DNA from: Tubulanus polymorphus | Lineage: Eukaryota; Nemertea; Palaeonemertea; Tubulaniformes; Tubulanidae | NCBI RefSeq assembly: GCF_964204645.1 | Contig: NC_134034.1 | Span: forward strand, 990,001 to 1,054,000 | Reading direction: 5' to 3' | DNA length: 64,000 nt | Part shown: positions 22,490-33,372 of the stretch, in pieces | Numbering within the stretch: the stretch's first letter is position 1 | Layout: each line of letters begins with the position of its first letter | The notes under the pieces: generated by a model | Seen by the model: the letters and a program-made list of their open reading frames with translations, nothing else | The model's database searches: none | What the model was told of the DNA's origin: nothing | Position numbers and translations under genes: made by a program

Positions 22490-23215
22490 ATCCTACTGCA
22501 CAGTGACACCTGGTGGATCCTCACTTGAAACTAGTGGAATCGACTATTGCCGCAGTAGTTGATGTCCTACAGCACACTAGCGACACCTGGTGGATCCTCA
22601 CTTGAAACTAGTGGAATCGACTATTGCCGCAGTAGTTGATGTCCTACTGCACACTAGTGACACCTGGTGGATCCTCACTTGCCACAAGTGGAATCCTCTA
22701 TTGCCGCGGTAGTTGATGTCCTACTGCACACTAGTGACACCGGGTGGATCCTCACTTGCCACAAGTGGAATCCTCTATTGCCGCAGTAGTTGATGTCCTA
22801 CTGCACACTAGTGACACCTGGTGGATCCTCACTTGAAACTAGTGGAATCGACTATTGCCGCGGTAGTTGACGTCCTACTGCACACTAGCGACACCTGGTG
22901 GATCCTCACTTGCCACAAGTGGAATCCTCTATTGCCGCAGTAGTTGACGTCCTACTGCACACTAGTGACACCTGGTGGATCCTCACTTGCCACAAGTGGA
23001 ATCCTCTATTGTCGCAGTAGCCGATAGCCTACTGCACACTAGCGACACCTGGTGGATCCTCACTTGCCACAAGTGGAATCCTCTATTGCCGCAGTAGTTG
23101 ACGTCCTACTGCACACTAGTGACACCTGGTGGATCCTCACTTGCCACAAGTAGAATCCTCTATTGCCGCAGTAGTTGATAGCCTACTGCACATTAGCGAC
23201 ACCTGGTGGGATGAT
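22490..23215 (-). repeat. 77-bp satellite, about 9 units
   Basis: The unit contains 'gacacctggtggatcctcac', 'ttgccacaagtggaatcctc' and 'ccgcagtagttgatgtccta'. Two unit variants differ at TTGCCACAAGT versus TTGAAACTAGT. It is the inverse of the array at 15155-15535. Confidence 0.92.
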
Positions 23216-23514
23216 TACTTGCTACAAGACCTCAACTGCCACAGTCGACTAGAGAATCCTCTGTAACCAGGCACAAGTATTCACTCACTTCCACGTATTT
23301 GACTCAACCAGGAGTCGACGATAAAATATCGATAACCAACGATAGCCATTGTTACAGTTGTCGACGGCAACAATTGATTATTTGAATGGAATGAATACAC
23401 GTATTTTTAGCAGAGGATTGATTATTGATTTTTCTATTCACGTATAAATATATATTTGAATAGTTAGTTGAGTTTGAAGTGTAGAATATTGTTATTATAG
23501 ATGCATCTGTGAAT

Positions 23515-23815
23515 TCGAATAACACTGACAACCGTGGTTCAGGAATACTGGCATTAAAGGCCGACCTGGGCAACCATGGTTCAGGGAATCCAGCATTAAA
23601 GGCAGATCTAGACAACCATGGTTCAGGAATACTGGCATTAAAGGCAGACCTGGGCAACCATGGTTCAGGGAATCCAGCATTAAAGGCAGATCTAGACAAC
23701 CGTGGTTCAGGAATACTGGCATTAAAGGCAGACCTGGGCAACCATGGTTCAGGAATACCGGAATTCAAGGCAGAGGCCTGGGCAACCATGGTTCTGAGAA
23801 ACCAGCATTAAAACT
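23515..23815 (+). repeat. 42-bp minisatellite, 7-8 units
   Basis: The unit contains 'aaccatggttcaggaatact' and 'ggcattaaaggcagacctgg'. Two subtypes alternate (GGAATACTGGC and GGGAATCCAGC), so the higher-order period is 84 bp. Confidence 0.9.
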
Positions 23816-23929
23816 AGAGGCCTAGACAGCCGTGGTTGAGCGGTACCAGCATAAAAGAGGGATGGTCAAGTGGCTTGAATTCTGAGGCTGGTTGGACAGG
23901 CTACTTTTGAAGACCTGTCAAAGTTCCTT

Positions 23930-24145
23930 TACATTCTGCAGCCAATCTAACAACCTCAGACCCTCTCAGTTTTATAACCAATCTAACAACCTCAGACCCT
24001 CTCAGTTTTATAACCAATCTAACAACCTCAGACCCTCTCAGTTTTATAACCAATCTAACAACCTCAGACCCTCTCAGTTTTATAACCAATCTAACAACCT
24101 CAGACCCTCTCAGTTTTATAACCAATCTAACAACCTCAGACTGGT
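23930..24145 (+). repeat. 36-bp minisatellite, 6 units
   Basis: Almost identical units of 'aacaacctcagaccctctca' plus GTTTTATAACCAATCT. The TATAACCAATCTAACAAC part is the same word as in the 47-bp array at 895. Confidence 0.92.
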
Positions 24146-24489
24146 CTTAAGAATGAAGACCATAGCTCATAGTAAGTGATGGTCAGTGGTCATTCAAATC
24201 ATTCGAACAAAATATAAATAATTTCTATCAATTGGATTTAAACCTTAAGCTAAAAACAATTAAAAATTACTCAATGAAACTAACTTACTGTTTAAATCGT
24301 TTTCACCGTTGTAAGACGAAAGGTTTCATGCTGTATGATTACAACACATACAAAAGCACTCAGGTAACAAACACTATAGTGTTAATTAATGATATTCACC
24401 TCAGTGTGTACGATAACCAGGGCAAAATTAGGTCACTAAATATATGAATAAATTAACTTACATCTCACAGATTCAACTTGAGCAAAGGC

Positions 24490-25035
24490 CTACTGCGCCT
24501 TCAAGATCTGACTTGAGCGGAGTCTACTGTACCATCCAACTCAGATATCACTCTCAAGTCAAAAGATCAGACTTGAGCGGAGTCTACTGTACCATCCAAC
24601 TCAGATATCACTCTCAAGTCAAAAGATCTGACTTGAGCGGAGTCTACTGTACCATCCAACTCAGATATCACTCTCAAGTCAATAGATCTGACTTGAGCGG
24701 AGTCTACTGTACCATCCAACTCAGATATCACTGTCAAGTCAAAAGATCAGACTTGAGCGGAGTCTACTGTACCATCCAACTCAGATATCACTCTCAAGTC
24801 AAAAGATCCGACTTGAGCGGAGTCTACTGTACCATCCAACTCAGATATCACTCTCAAGTCAAAAGATCCGACTTGAGCGGAGTCTACTGTACCATCCAAC
24901 TCAGATATCACTCTCAAGTCAAAAGATCAGACTTGAGCAGAGTCTACTGTACCATCCAACTCAGATATCACTCTCCAGTCAAAAGATCAGACTTGAGCAG
25001 AGTCTACTGTACCATCCAACTCTCATTCAAGAAGT
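24490..25035 (+). repeat. 60-bp satellite, 9 units, open in one frame
   Basis: Units contain 'gacttgagcggagtctactg', 'taccatccaactcagatatc' and 'actctcaagtcaaaagatc'. One forward frame stays open for 203 codons (from 24444), because the unit is 60 bp and lacks a stop there. No start context, splice site or homology supports a protein, so I call it a satellite. Confidence 0.88.
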
Positions 25036-25533
25036 TACAAGCGCTCGTTTTGTGACAAATTTTACCAGAGTGTGACAAGATTTTAATGATTACTGGCCAC
25101 ACGCAAAGGTGTCATATAAAGTTCATTACACGCACGCTCCAGTCAAGACTGTCCAAGTGATTACAGGAAATTACTTATTAGCAATTTATACACAGCACTA
25201 ATGAAGGTAGGACGTTTTACTGTAAGAAGGCTTGGGCTTCTAATCTCCTCTCATCATTGATTGGCACCTTACAGGCCGATATAAGCGGCTACAGATCTGT
25301 CTGCTGCGTTTATTAAAAGGGTATCCGTACATCAAATCCGCATCATAAATAGAGCTCTATGAAATCATTGTTTTACCGTCCCTTGCCGGATATAGAAGCT
25401 GCAGCGCTGTGTCTGTGTTAGGGGAACTAAGAACACGGTCACCTATTAAAAGTAGCCAGGTTTTAACGGTAACCCATTCGTATACTACACAACTGAAGCT
25501 GAAGTCTTGTTTTCCTCGTGATTTACGGAAATC

Positions 25534-25687
25534 GGGATCCAGTTAAAAAGGCGTGAGTTCGAGTTACCTCAGAGAATTTGAGACTCAACTTAACACTTCG
25601 AAACTGGCTCTTTTGTAAAATTAAGTCATTTTCAATGAGTTAGCTCCAAGAGTCAAATCTGAACTCACTACTGCGGAACTGGGCCCT
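25534..25687. mobile_element. Short inverted-repeat element, GGATCCAGTT family, diverged
   Basis: It starts CGGGATCCAGTT and ends GGAACTGGGCCCTG, with AGTTAGCTC and ATTTGAGACTCAACTTAAC inside. It matches the cleaner copy at 29978-30091. Confidence 0.45.
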
Positions 25688-25709
25688 GCAGAGCTTCATT
25701 AGAATAAAG

Positions 25710-25850
25710 CAGGGCCACTGGTTCCGAGATGGCTTAGACTTAAGACCAGTCTAAGACTGTCTTAGTTCTGAGCCAAATAACAATTTAAGACCAGTCTTAA
25801 GATATAAGACCACTTTTGAACTGAAGTCTCGACTATGGGACCGGTCCCTG
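25710..25850. mobile_element. Short inverted-repeat element, GGGGCC family, copy 3
   Basis: The ends are CAGGGCCACTGGTTCC and GGGACCGGTCCCTG. The interior contains 'gacttaagaccagtctaaga' and 'caatttaagaccagtcttaa'. Confidence 0.7.
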
Positions 25851-26139
25851 GATTTAGCAGTTGTTTCTGTTCTCAAACTCTGAATCGTAAATGCATGTTT
25901 TAGTTACACGAGTAATGATGACATTTAAAAGAAGGGAGGAAACTGCCTCGAGGTAAGAACCTCATTTCCTCACATCTCGAACATGCCCCCCTCTCCCTCC
26001 GGGGTGTTAATAACTGGGTAAAATGAATTACCTCACATGTATCTTGTTACAAGCCGAGTCCCAATAATTACTGGTTACACGGTTCCTATACAGGTTATAT
26101 TACATAATTTCTGAATCTGAATTTTTATGGCAGCCAGCT

Positions 26140-26550
26140 TCTAGGTTTTATCCCTACTGATAACTTTGATCCAAAGTCTACGAAACAGGACCCAGGTTAA
26201 GGATTTATCCCTAGTGATAACTTGATACCCAGTTTATAAAACCAGGTCCAGGTTAAGGATTTATCCCTAGGGATAACTTTGATACCCAGTCTATAAAACC
26301 AGGTCCGGTTAAGGATTTATCCCTAGTGATAACTTTGATACCCAGTCTATAAAACCAGGTCCAGATTAAGGATTTACCTCTAGGGATAACTCTGATATCT
26401 AGTCTATAAAACCAGGTTCAGGTTAAGGATTTACCCCTAGGGATAACTTTGATACTGAGTCTATAAAACCAGGCCCAGGTTAAGGATTTACTCCTAAGGA
26501 TAACTTTGATACCCAGTCTATAAAACCAGGTCCAGGTTGAGGATTTATAC
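26140..26550 (+). repeat. 57-bp minisatellite, about 7 units
   Basis: Same unit and orientation as the array at 3270-3700 ('tataaaaccaggtccaggtt', 'aaggatttatccctaggg'). Confidence 0.88.
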
Positions 26551-28699
26551 AAAATTCATGCCCTGAGAATGAGTTTGTCTGAGAAAGCAAATATCACACT
26601 TTCCATTCCTGAATTCGAAATTATTTCGATAGACAATATTTCATTCACGCCGTCTGCATTCATTATTGATAAAGCAAATATTTAAATGAAAGGTCCTCCC
26701 TTCCGGTGTCATGCGCTGAATTTAAATTACTTTTGTATCTCGTCAATGGGATAAATATGTACCTATTCGCTTGCTGTTTGATTTAAAAATACACGACAAA
26801 CAAATTAAAGGAATTTCGATTGCACAGGTACCAATAGTTGAAATAGAATTATTGATTTAGAATATCATTTTAAAATCCCACGCTAAGTGAATTTATTGAA
26901 AAGAGTCTGAAATGTTTCGTTCAGCCTAGTTTATTCAACGTTTTCTCTTTTCTTCTAGAAGCCTGCCGTCCAATATTCCTAGATCCACTGCCCTCCCAAC
27001 CTGTATAACTTGCTCTACAAGAAAGCACAAGCGAGTGTTAATGACAGCACAAGTGATCTAAGTGTTGTATGTGCGTTGACGCGGTCATTGTTAGAATGTG
27101 TATAATTAGTAATTAGAACTACAACACTAACGAACAAAATGCGCCACTAACGAGCCAACAGCATGATCACGGCCATAATAAGGCCAACCCAAACCTTGTA
27201 TCCTACTTTCTTGGTTTCCCGAGGAGACTAACCTCCTATTGAATCGTTCATTTAACCGAGACGATAGAATTTTTTCCAAAGAGTTTAAAGATGAAAAATA
27301 TTCTTTTCTCGAAAGACGAATTTCTATTTTTTGCCTCTTCTTGTTTGAATCCGCGATGAAACCCAAAACTTCCGCGATGAAACATTTTTTTTTTTTTAAA
27401 TTGATCTATCTAGCTTTGTTTAGCGCGCTGAGAACTCGGGACCTAGATAAACAATACCAGCGGTGAGTCAATTCAATAACTCGAAATTGTGTATGTGTGG
27501 ACACCTGCAGCCCACATTGGACACCTGCACTTCAGCCATGAAGGGGTCCACTCCACTTATATGCAAATTTCCTCTATGGCCAGATGCTTGGGCAGCTCAC
27601 TGAAATATTTGATCAAATCAACCATGTTTCACAATGCACATAACCCTGGCCCAATTTCACAATCATTCTTTAAATATTGATTTTAAAATTCTTTGTCTCT
27701 GAACAATTCACTTTTTTTCCAGTTTTGATTATGAATTAAGAGGTTATTAATTCTAAGCAATTGGATCCAGTACCCAAGTTGGGTATTGGTCAGAAATTCA
27801 GTAAATGTTTTTGGTTCAAAAACATTTTTATACCTAATTTAAAAGAAAATATGTCTTCTGTTTTATCCAGAATTAGTTTTGATTAGTATTGATGCTACAA
27901 AAAATCAGATGCCAAAATTTGTATTGTAAACATTAAAGTGAACCTTTAGTTGTATATGTTCATAATTACTCTAATTAATTGATCACTGTAATTAATTATG
28001 TATTGTTTATTATTTTGATGAACTTAGTAATTAATTAAAACAAACTTCATCAAAATGATTTTTCTTTGGGACTTTGTTGTATTAACTGGGCAGCATTTAT
28101 TGAAAAAATTTAAATTAGTTTGGACACAAGATTGAAATCATCATCTCATCGAAATCCAGATTTGAAACTTAATTCCTTTCTAATCTAAGTCTGCATGTAA
28201 AAAAAAAACAGGAAGTTTCGACGACAAAAAAACCGAGGAAGATACTTACGAAAATATATCCGAACCGGGCCGCCGGCTCTACCCTAAAACATAGCTCATT
28301 CATTCATAAAGGGATTAATGCAGCCTCTGAGAACCGGTTGCCGTTCACCGTTCAAATCTAGCGCACAAAACCACTATATAATCCGAAACGGGTCATATCA
28401 GGTTCCTATTGATCGGTTCTATCCCGTAGAGCTCCAATTCGGCGATGACAACTCCTAGAACGACGCGTTGGACTGAACTTTCAGAAGGTTTGTACGCTCT
28501 ACGCGATGTTACTAAGGGATGGACGCCGCGCTAATGCAGCGTATGTACGTACACTACTGAGAGTATATACGCGTGCCGTATCGATTATCCAAGGTGGCAG
28601 CACTCGACGGTCGATTGCATCCTCAGCAACAAAAGATGCGGGCATCTCAATCGCAATTTTACTCTCAAAATAAAACATTCATTTTACCAACAAATTTCA

Positions 28700-28905
28700 A
28701 CAAATTTTAACATCCTCCTCTGCAAGGTATCCAGGTTTATGATATTGCAAGATTCTGCTACCGCGGCCCAGGCTCAGGAACTCAAAATTTTTTCTAGAAA
28801 ATGCTTAAATGATCTTATAACATTTTTTCCTCCGCGCGCAGGGATTCGAACCTGATCGAATTGTCCGACTCGCACCACGGCCTAGACTCAGCAACTCAGA
28901 CCTAG
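28700..28905 (-). repeat. tRNA-derived (SINE-like) repeat, two related modules
   Basis: On the minus strand, GGTTCGAATCC fits the Pol III B box, with GGCCGTGGTGCGAG upstream. A second, more diverged module (GGGCCGCGGTAGCAG through GCAGAGGAGGA) follows in the same orientation. The same layout (GTGCCGTGG, ATCAGGTTCGA, GCAGAGGGAGGA) is found in the ends of the elements at 59482 and 60949. The spacing between boxes is too short for a true tRNA gene. Confidence 0.5.
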
Positions 28906-29111
28906 ACTCAGCAATATGAGACATCCTTCCAATTGTCGATGGCCTCATCAAAGAATTGTTTTCAACTAAAAATTCCAAATTTTCCTCGAAGAAAATCCTC
29001 TTTCCTTCGACATTTATTTCAAATTTGTAATTTTTGTTAAAAAAACCGAGAGAGAAAATAATTTCAAGAGAAGACCAATAATGTTTTTTTATGCAATAAA
29101 CAATTATACTT

Positions 29112-29117
29112 TTTATT
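29112..29117 (-). promoter_or_regulatory. Candidate NDUFA10 poly(A) signal
   Basis: AATAAA on the minus strand about 220 nt beyond the stop. A nearer AATAAA overlaps the stop codon itself. Confidence 0.35.
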
Positions 29118-29333
29118 CAATGCTTTCTTTACTGTTTCCAGCGACGCCCATTATAAATCCATTCGGTTAACACTAAAACACGGTTATAATCCTAGTAACC
29201 GGCTGAATCTTAACCGCTCAAAACAAAAAATACAATATAAGTTATCAATATTCACATCAATCTACGACTAAAAACCGATACAATTTCATTCGTTTCTTTA
29301 AATCTAAATTTTTTGGTTTTATTAACTACGGAT

Positions 29334-29429
29334 TTATTTATTGACGGGACTTTTGATTCCTAGTAAGATGTTGGAGAGGCTGGCTCCACGTTTCGGATTG
29401 AATTCGGCTACATACTCCAAATGTGGATG
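29334..29429 (-). CDS. NDUFA10: NDUFA10 exon 7 (C-terminus)
   Basis: 31 codons plus TAA after a T-run acceptor. It reads HPHLEYVAEFNPKRGASLSN and then ILLGIKSPVNK. Only the phase-0 donor GTAATG of exon 6 joins this frame, and the total then divides by three. The stop overlaps an AATAAA. Confidence 0.85.
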   Translation of the reverse strand, partial: HPHLEYVAEFNPKRGASLSNILLGIKSPVNK

Positions 29430-32400
29430 CTGAAAAAAATTAGGAGAAAGTAAATTAATTTTTAGATCGATCCCGGTTTATGACCCGGGCCGGGTTTCAC
29501 GAAAAAGTGGCGCCACCGCGAATCACCGGAACCCGCCCGCCGCAGTAAGACTCCTCATTACCCGCATAGCCGCCGTATTTCGTTCGTTCAACTGTTCAAT
29601 GTTAGCGATCATTTCGGGCGCGTCCCACGGGCCGTCCATCAGCCCGAACAATCTCATCATGTGCTTCTCGCTGCTGAAGTATCGCCGATGCCACGCCCAT
29701 TCCTGTTCCTCGTTCGCGTGCCAGTCCTCGAATTTCGTTTCGTCCTCCGGGTCGAGTTCCAAGTTCAAACGTTCGATATCCTCGACTATCTGAAACAACA
29801 TACGAACAACATCGCAATAATTATTGAAACCATTGAGAGAAGAGGAAGGTGCAGGATGGGCAGAGAAAAACAGATCAGCATTTTCCATATGCTGGAAATA
29901 GAAAGGGGCTGCATTCATAGTTCAGCGAATGACATCGTAGCTGCCGAAATAGCAAAACTTTCAATCCCCCAAAAATACAGGGTCCAGTTCCACAGTTCTG
30001 AGTTAAGATTTCACCCTGGGTTAAAACATTGAAAATGAATTGGTTTTAACTCAGAGTTAACTCTAACTCGCAACCGTGGAACTGGGTCCTGAAAATAAGC
30101 TAAATTTTGGTTTTATCTTTTTCACATAAGGGATCATTCATTTATTACGTACGCATAAAATTTGAATTTAAATAAATCCCCCTCGCGCCCTGTACGCAAA
30201 ATCGGCCATTTTTGCAATTTCGGCAATTGCACCGACCCCTCCCCCCTCCCCTAATGCGTACGTAATAAATGAATGACCCCTAAGCTCGATATATTTCAAA
30301 GCAATTATCAGCATTGATAGCATATTGTGACATCCACTCTGGTAGGAGCAGCAGATAGTTTGTAAGGGGTTGCTGATTTTTAGAGGGGTGGATGTAAAAT
30401 TGAAAGGGATTGCCAATCCCCTCTAAAACACTGATTAGATTTCAAAATATTTTTAAAATGGAAATATCAAGTGGAAATTTGCCAAGCATTTCCTGATTTC
30501 CGAGCACTGTCGAGCGTTAACACCTGACTTTTGAGTCAAATCAATGAAAAATTGATGCCTTCTTTTCCTATGATTAAATTATACCGAAATTTGATCAAAG
30601 ATTTCAGCTGATTAAAATTGAAAGAGTTCTTAAGTTTAACTTACAACTTCCCAATCTTCCAGATCAGTGGCATCGTAGGTCAACACTTCACCATACCTCC
30701 TACATAAACAATCAAACAACAGTTACTGACAGCACAACAACAACACATCTGCCTCTACAGATCCCCCTATGACATCATCAAATTGGCTACTATTGATTCG
30801 GTCTATAGACACTTCTAGAAAAGATGTCTACCTCCATAAATCACCCTATGACATCGTCAATTCTTACCTCATTTCTGGCAAGAAGTTGTTCTTGAAACCA
30901 TGTTCTAAACGCGATAGATATTCATCAGTTAGAACCTTTGAGTTCACTTCATCGGGCTGCAACAAATAAAACATAAACAACTTAAACAGAGTATAGAATC
31001 CAGAGGTCGGTTCACTCAAAACCAGCTGCAGTTGCAGATAAGTTGGTTCAAGATAACCGGTGCATAGTTGATATAGTAACAATTCGAAGTTCATTGTAAC
31101 TATGGTATTTATCCACTGGTTACTAATGAGCACTGCAGCCCCTGTTCGACAGTTCTGACTTCAGTTCTTAAATATTAAAAATTGAACCGTTTGGAAATGA
31201 ACTAATTTGAAAAGTTGAGGCCCAAATTTAACCAATAACTATTGAACTGGATACAAACTGTGAGGACTTATAAATACTATGGATAAAAAGATCCAATTCA
31301 ACGTGTCTCCTGGCCAAAATCAGACTCTAAATGAATTAAAGTCTTCAACTAAAAACATTGAAAGTGAACTAATCTAAGTGCGAACATAACCAAACACTCT
31401 TGATCCTGGATCCAAACAATGAGGACTTCGAAAATAATGGATAAATCGACGAGAATTTGAATGACTTACGTTGTTGCGTTTAGTTATTTGGGCGCGGACG
31501 TGTTCTAACGGAGCGTCGAGATAGATAGTCAGGTGAGGTTTCCATAATTCACAGATAGTGTTCACACGAACTCGATTATAGAAACTTAAACCTGCAGTTA
31601 AAACATCACACAATGACATCATCATTATCATCAAATAACACTTCAGATAATTCTAGAAAAGATGTCTGCCTTCATAAATCCCCCTATGATATCATCAAAT
31701 TGTCTACGTGTGATTTGATCTATTAACACTTCTAGAAAAGATGTCTGCCTTCATAAATCCCCCTATGACATCATCAAATTGTTTCCTACTAGTGATTTGA
31801 TTTATAGACACTTCTAGAAAAGATGTCTGCCTTCATCAATCCCCCTATGACATCATCAAATTACCTACAAGTGATTTGATCTATAGACACTTCTAGAAAA
31901 GATGTCTGCTTTCATCAATCCCCCTATGACATCATCAAATTGTCTACTAGTGATTTGATCTATAGACACTTCTAGAAAAGATGTCTGCCTTCATAAATCC
32001 CCCTATGACATCATGATACGAACCTCTAGGTTTGATATATCCGCATGCTCTCATGGCATCAGCGTAGACACTGTCTCCAAATACCGACCGGTCACAAACC
32101 ACACCTTGACCTAAAATAACAAAACGTTTAGAAAATCTAAATACAAGCCCAAAATCAGTTTAAACCAGTCTTATCTTAAGTCTCACCAGTAGAACTGGAC
32201 CAAAATGAGCTTAGTCCGATCTTATCTTAAGTCTCAACTGTAGAACTGGACCGAAATGAGCTTAGTACGATCTTATCTTTAGTCTCAACTGTAGAACTGG
32301 ACCGAAATGAGCTTAGTCCGATCTTATCTTAAGTCTTAACTGTAGAACTGGACCAAAATTACCTTAGTCCTGTCTTATCTTAAGTCTCAACTGTAGAACT

Positions 32401-33372
32401 GGACCAAAATTACGTTAGTCCTGTCTTATCTTAAGTCTCAACTGTAGAACTGGACCAAAATGAGCTTAGTACGATCTTATCTTAAGTCTCAACTGTAGAA
32501 CTGGACCGAAATGAGCTTAGTCCGATCTTATCATAAGTCTCAACAGTAGAACAGGACTAAAATGAGCTTAGTCCGATCTTATCTTAAGTCTCAACTGTAG
32601 AACTGGACCGAAATGAGCTTAGTCCGATCTTATCTTAAGTCTTAACTGTAGAACTGGACCAAAATTACCTTAGTCCTGTCTTATCTTAAGTCTCAACTGT
32701 AGAACTGGACCAAAATTACCTTAGTCCTGTCTTATCTTAAGTCTCAACTGTAGTACTGGATAATAGTTAGTTTTTTTAAAGTCTTATCTGAAATCTGGGT
32801 CATATTTTACCTGTATTTAAAAGATGTTTCAGCGCATTCGTGTATTTTAAGAATCGTGCCAGGTAGAAGTCGAGTTGTAGCCGGCCGGGTACGCCGGACT
32901 GCGGATTGGCGTCGTTATAAAACCGTTTCAAGTCGTAAACGCGCGAGTTTTCGCTGACCATGAAATCCAGATTGCGTTGATCGCTGGCGTGAGCCTCCGA
33001 GCGATAGACGTCGTCGCACGTCGCTTCCGACAAATAGTGAAACCCGAGCTCATTCGCGAGCGATTCCGCGAACGCCGATTTTCCGACCGCGGGCATCCCC
33101 TCGACGACGATGATTTTGCTGTTCTCGTCTAAACGAGCCTCCGTCGAGTCGACGAACGACCACAACAGATTAAACTGACGCTGCTCGTAAGGCCACGGTT
33201 TCGGTTTCGATTTCAGTGAACCCTGATCGGCGTGGCTCAGATGAGACGGTGCGGTTATTTTGGCAGTTTGATTCACGACGACTGGCAGCAGGTTTTTCGA
33301 TCTGACGATGTTTCCTCGCATGCCAGCGGTTGACGCGGCGCCTAAACGAGCCCCTAAAGCGGCTAAAGCCAT
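29334..33372 (-). CDS. NDUFA10: NADH dehydrogenase 1 alpha subcomplex subunit 10 (complex I 42 kDa), complete
   Basis: Accessory subunit of mitochondrial complex I, on the matrix side, belonging to the deoxynucleoside-kinase fold family. Seven exons read right to left: 33372-32811, 32110-32024, 31591-31470, 30956-30868, 30699-30645, 29789-29562 and 29429-29334. They sum to 1239 nt, or 412 residues plus stop, with GT-AG borders and matching phases throughout. Residues 1-35 look like a mitochondrial presequence rich in Ala, Arg and Ser. The P-loop EGMPAVGKSAF is at residues 91-101. Later marks are GVVCDRSVFGDSVYADAM, HLTIYLDAPLEHVRAQITKR and DWEVIVEDIERLN. The start sits in CAAGATGG. The protein is longer than the roughly 355 residues I recall for the human one. 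Introns carry 79-bp and 51-bp repeats that come within tens of bases of exons. Confidence 0.95.
29562..29789 (-). CDS. NDUFA10: NDUFA10 exon 6
   Basis: 76 codons, phase 0 at both ends, with acceptor TTGTTTCAG and donor CGG-GTAATG. It encodes IVEDIERLNLELDPEDETKF through MIANIEQLNERNTAAMR. If the donor is not used, the frame stops at 29523 after 13 more residues. Confidence 0.9.
29978..30091. mobile_element. Short inverted-repeat element, GGATCCAGTT family (114 bp)
   Basis: The ends are CAGGGTCCAGTTCCACAGTT and the inverse of CAGGACCCAGTTCCACGGTT, running on into GAGTTAA. It lies in NDUFA10 intron 5. Tandem arrays at 52675 and 53700 use the same words. Confidence 0.7.
30130..30280. mobile_element. 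Harbinger-like short element with TAA target duplication
   Basis: The ends are GGGATCATTCATTTATTACG and its inverse (27 bp, one mismatch, reaching the palindrome GTACGCAT). TAA flanks both sides (30127-30129 and 30281-30283). A 3-bp TAA/TTA duplication is characteristic of PIF/Harbinger transposons. No transposase is present. Confidence 0.65.
30645..30699 (-). CDS. NDUFA10: NDUFA10 exon 5
   Basis: A 55-nt microexon with acceptor TTTATGTAG and donor GTAAGT. It encodes RYGEVLTYDATDLEDWEV. It was found only by matching splice sites and phase between neighbouring exons. Confidence 0.92.
30755..30870 (-). repeat. 79-bp dispersed repeat (GATGTCAT family), locus 3
   Basis: One and a half units, in NDUFA10 intron 4, ending within a few bases of the donor of exon 4. 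Confidence 0.85.
30868..30956 (-). CDS. NDUFA10: NDUFA10 exon 4
   Basis: 89 nt with acceptor TTTGTTGCAG and donor GTAAGA. It encodes PDEVNSKVLTDEYLSRLEHG and FKNNFLPEM. Confidence 0.94.
31020..31144. mobile_element. Short element of the TTGCTCAAAAGTTGG family, diverged
   Basis: It contains AAGTTGGTTCAAGATAACCGG, GTAACTATGGTATTTATCCA and the end GCACTGCAGCCCCTG, matching the copies at 40848, 58408 and 58814. It lies in NDUFA10 intron 3. Confidence 0.5.
31470..31591 (-). CDS. NDUFA10: NDUFA10 exon 3
   Basis: 122 nt with acceptor AACTGCAG and donor GTAAGT, ending in phase 0 at KRNN. It encodes LSFYNRVRVNTICELWKPHL and TIYLDAPLEHVRAQI. Confidence 0.95.
31650..32015 (-). repeat. 79-bp dispersed repeat (GATGTCAT family), locus 4, about 4.5 units
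   Basis: The best preserved array of the family: 'gatgtctgccttcataaatc', 'cccctatgacatcatcaaat' and 'gatttgatctatagacactt' per unit. It fills most of NDUFA10 intron 2. Confidence 0.93.
32024..32110 (-). CDS. NDUFA10: NDUFA10 exon 2
   Basis: 87 nt with acceptor TATTTTAG and donor GTTCGT. It encodes GQGVVCDRSVFGDSVYADAM and then RACGYIKPR. The 79-bp repeat ends about 10 bp inside the following intron. Confidence 0.94.
32145..32765 (-). repeat. 51-bp minisatellite, about 12 units
   Basis: The unit contains 'cttatcttaagtctcaactg', TAGAACTGGACC and AAAATGAGCTTAGTCC. It fills NDUFA10 intron 1 almost completely and is the inverse of the array at 6390. Confidence 0.93.
32811..33372 (-). CDS. NDUFA10: NDUFA10 exon 1
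   Basis: 187 codons plus 1 nt, with donor GTAAAA after AATACAG. It holds the presequence and the P-loop. A further in-frame stretch upstream (33363-33590) lacks a better start, so I chose the ATG at 33372. Confidence 0.94.

Larger units (their letters stand above)
17834..29333. other. Gene-poor, repeat-rich interval between cyclase and NDUFA10
   Basis: I recognise no coding exon in about 11 kb. Tandem arrays and short inverted-repeat elements account for perhaps half. Open frames inside the arrays (for example 23509-23811 and 24444-25055) reflect repeat units divisible by three. At 28250 on the minus strand a GTAAGTATC donor follows a short GC-rich segment, but no partner exon was found. 27.1-28.2 kb is AT-rich and featureless. 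Confidence 0.5.
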
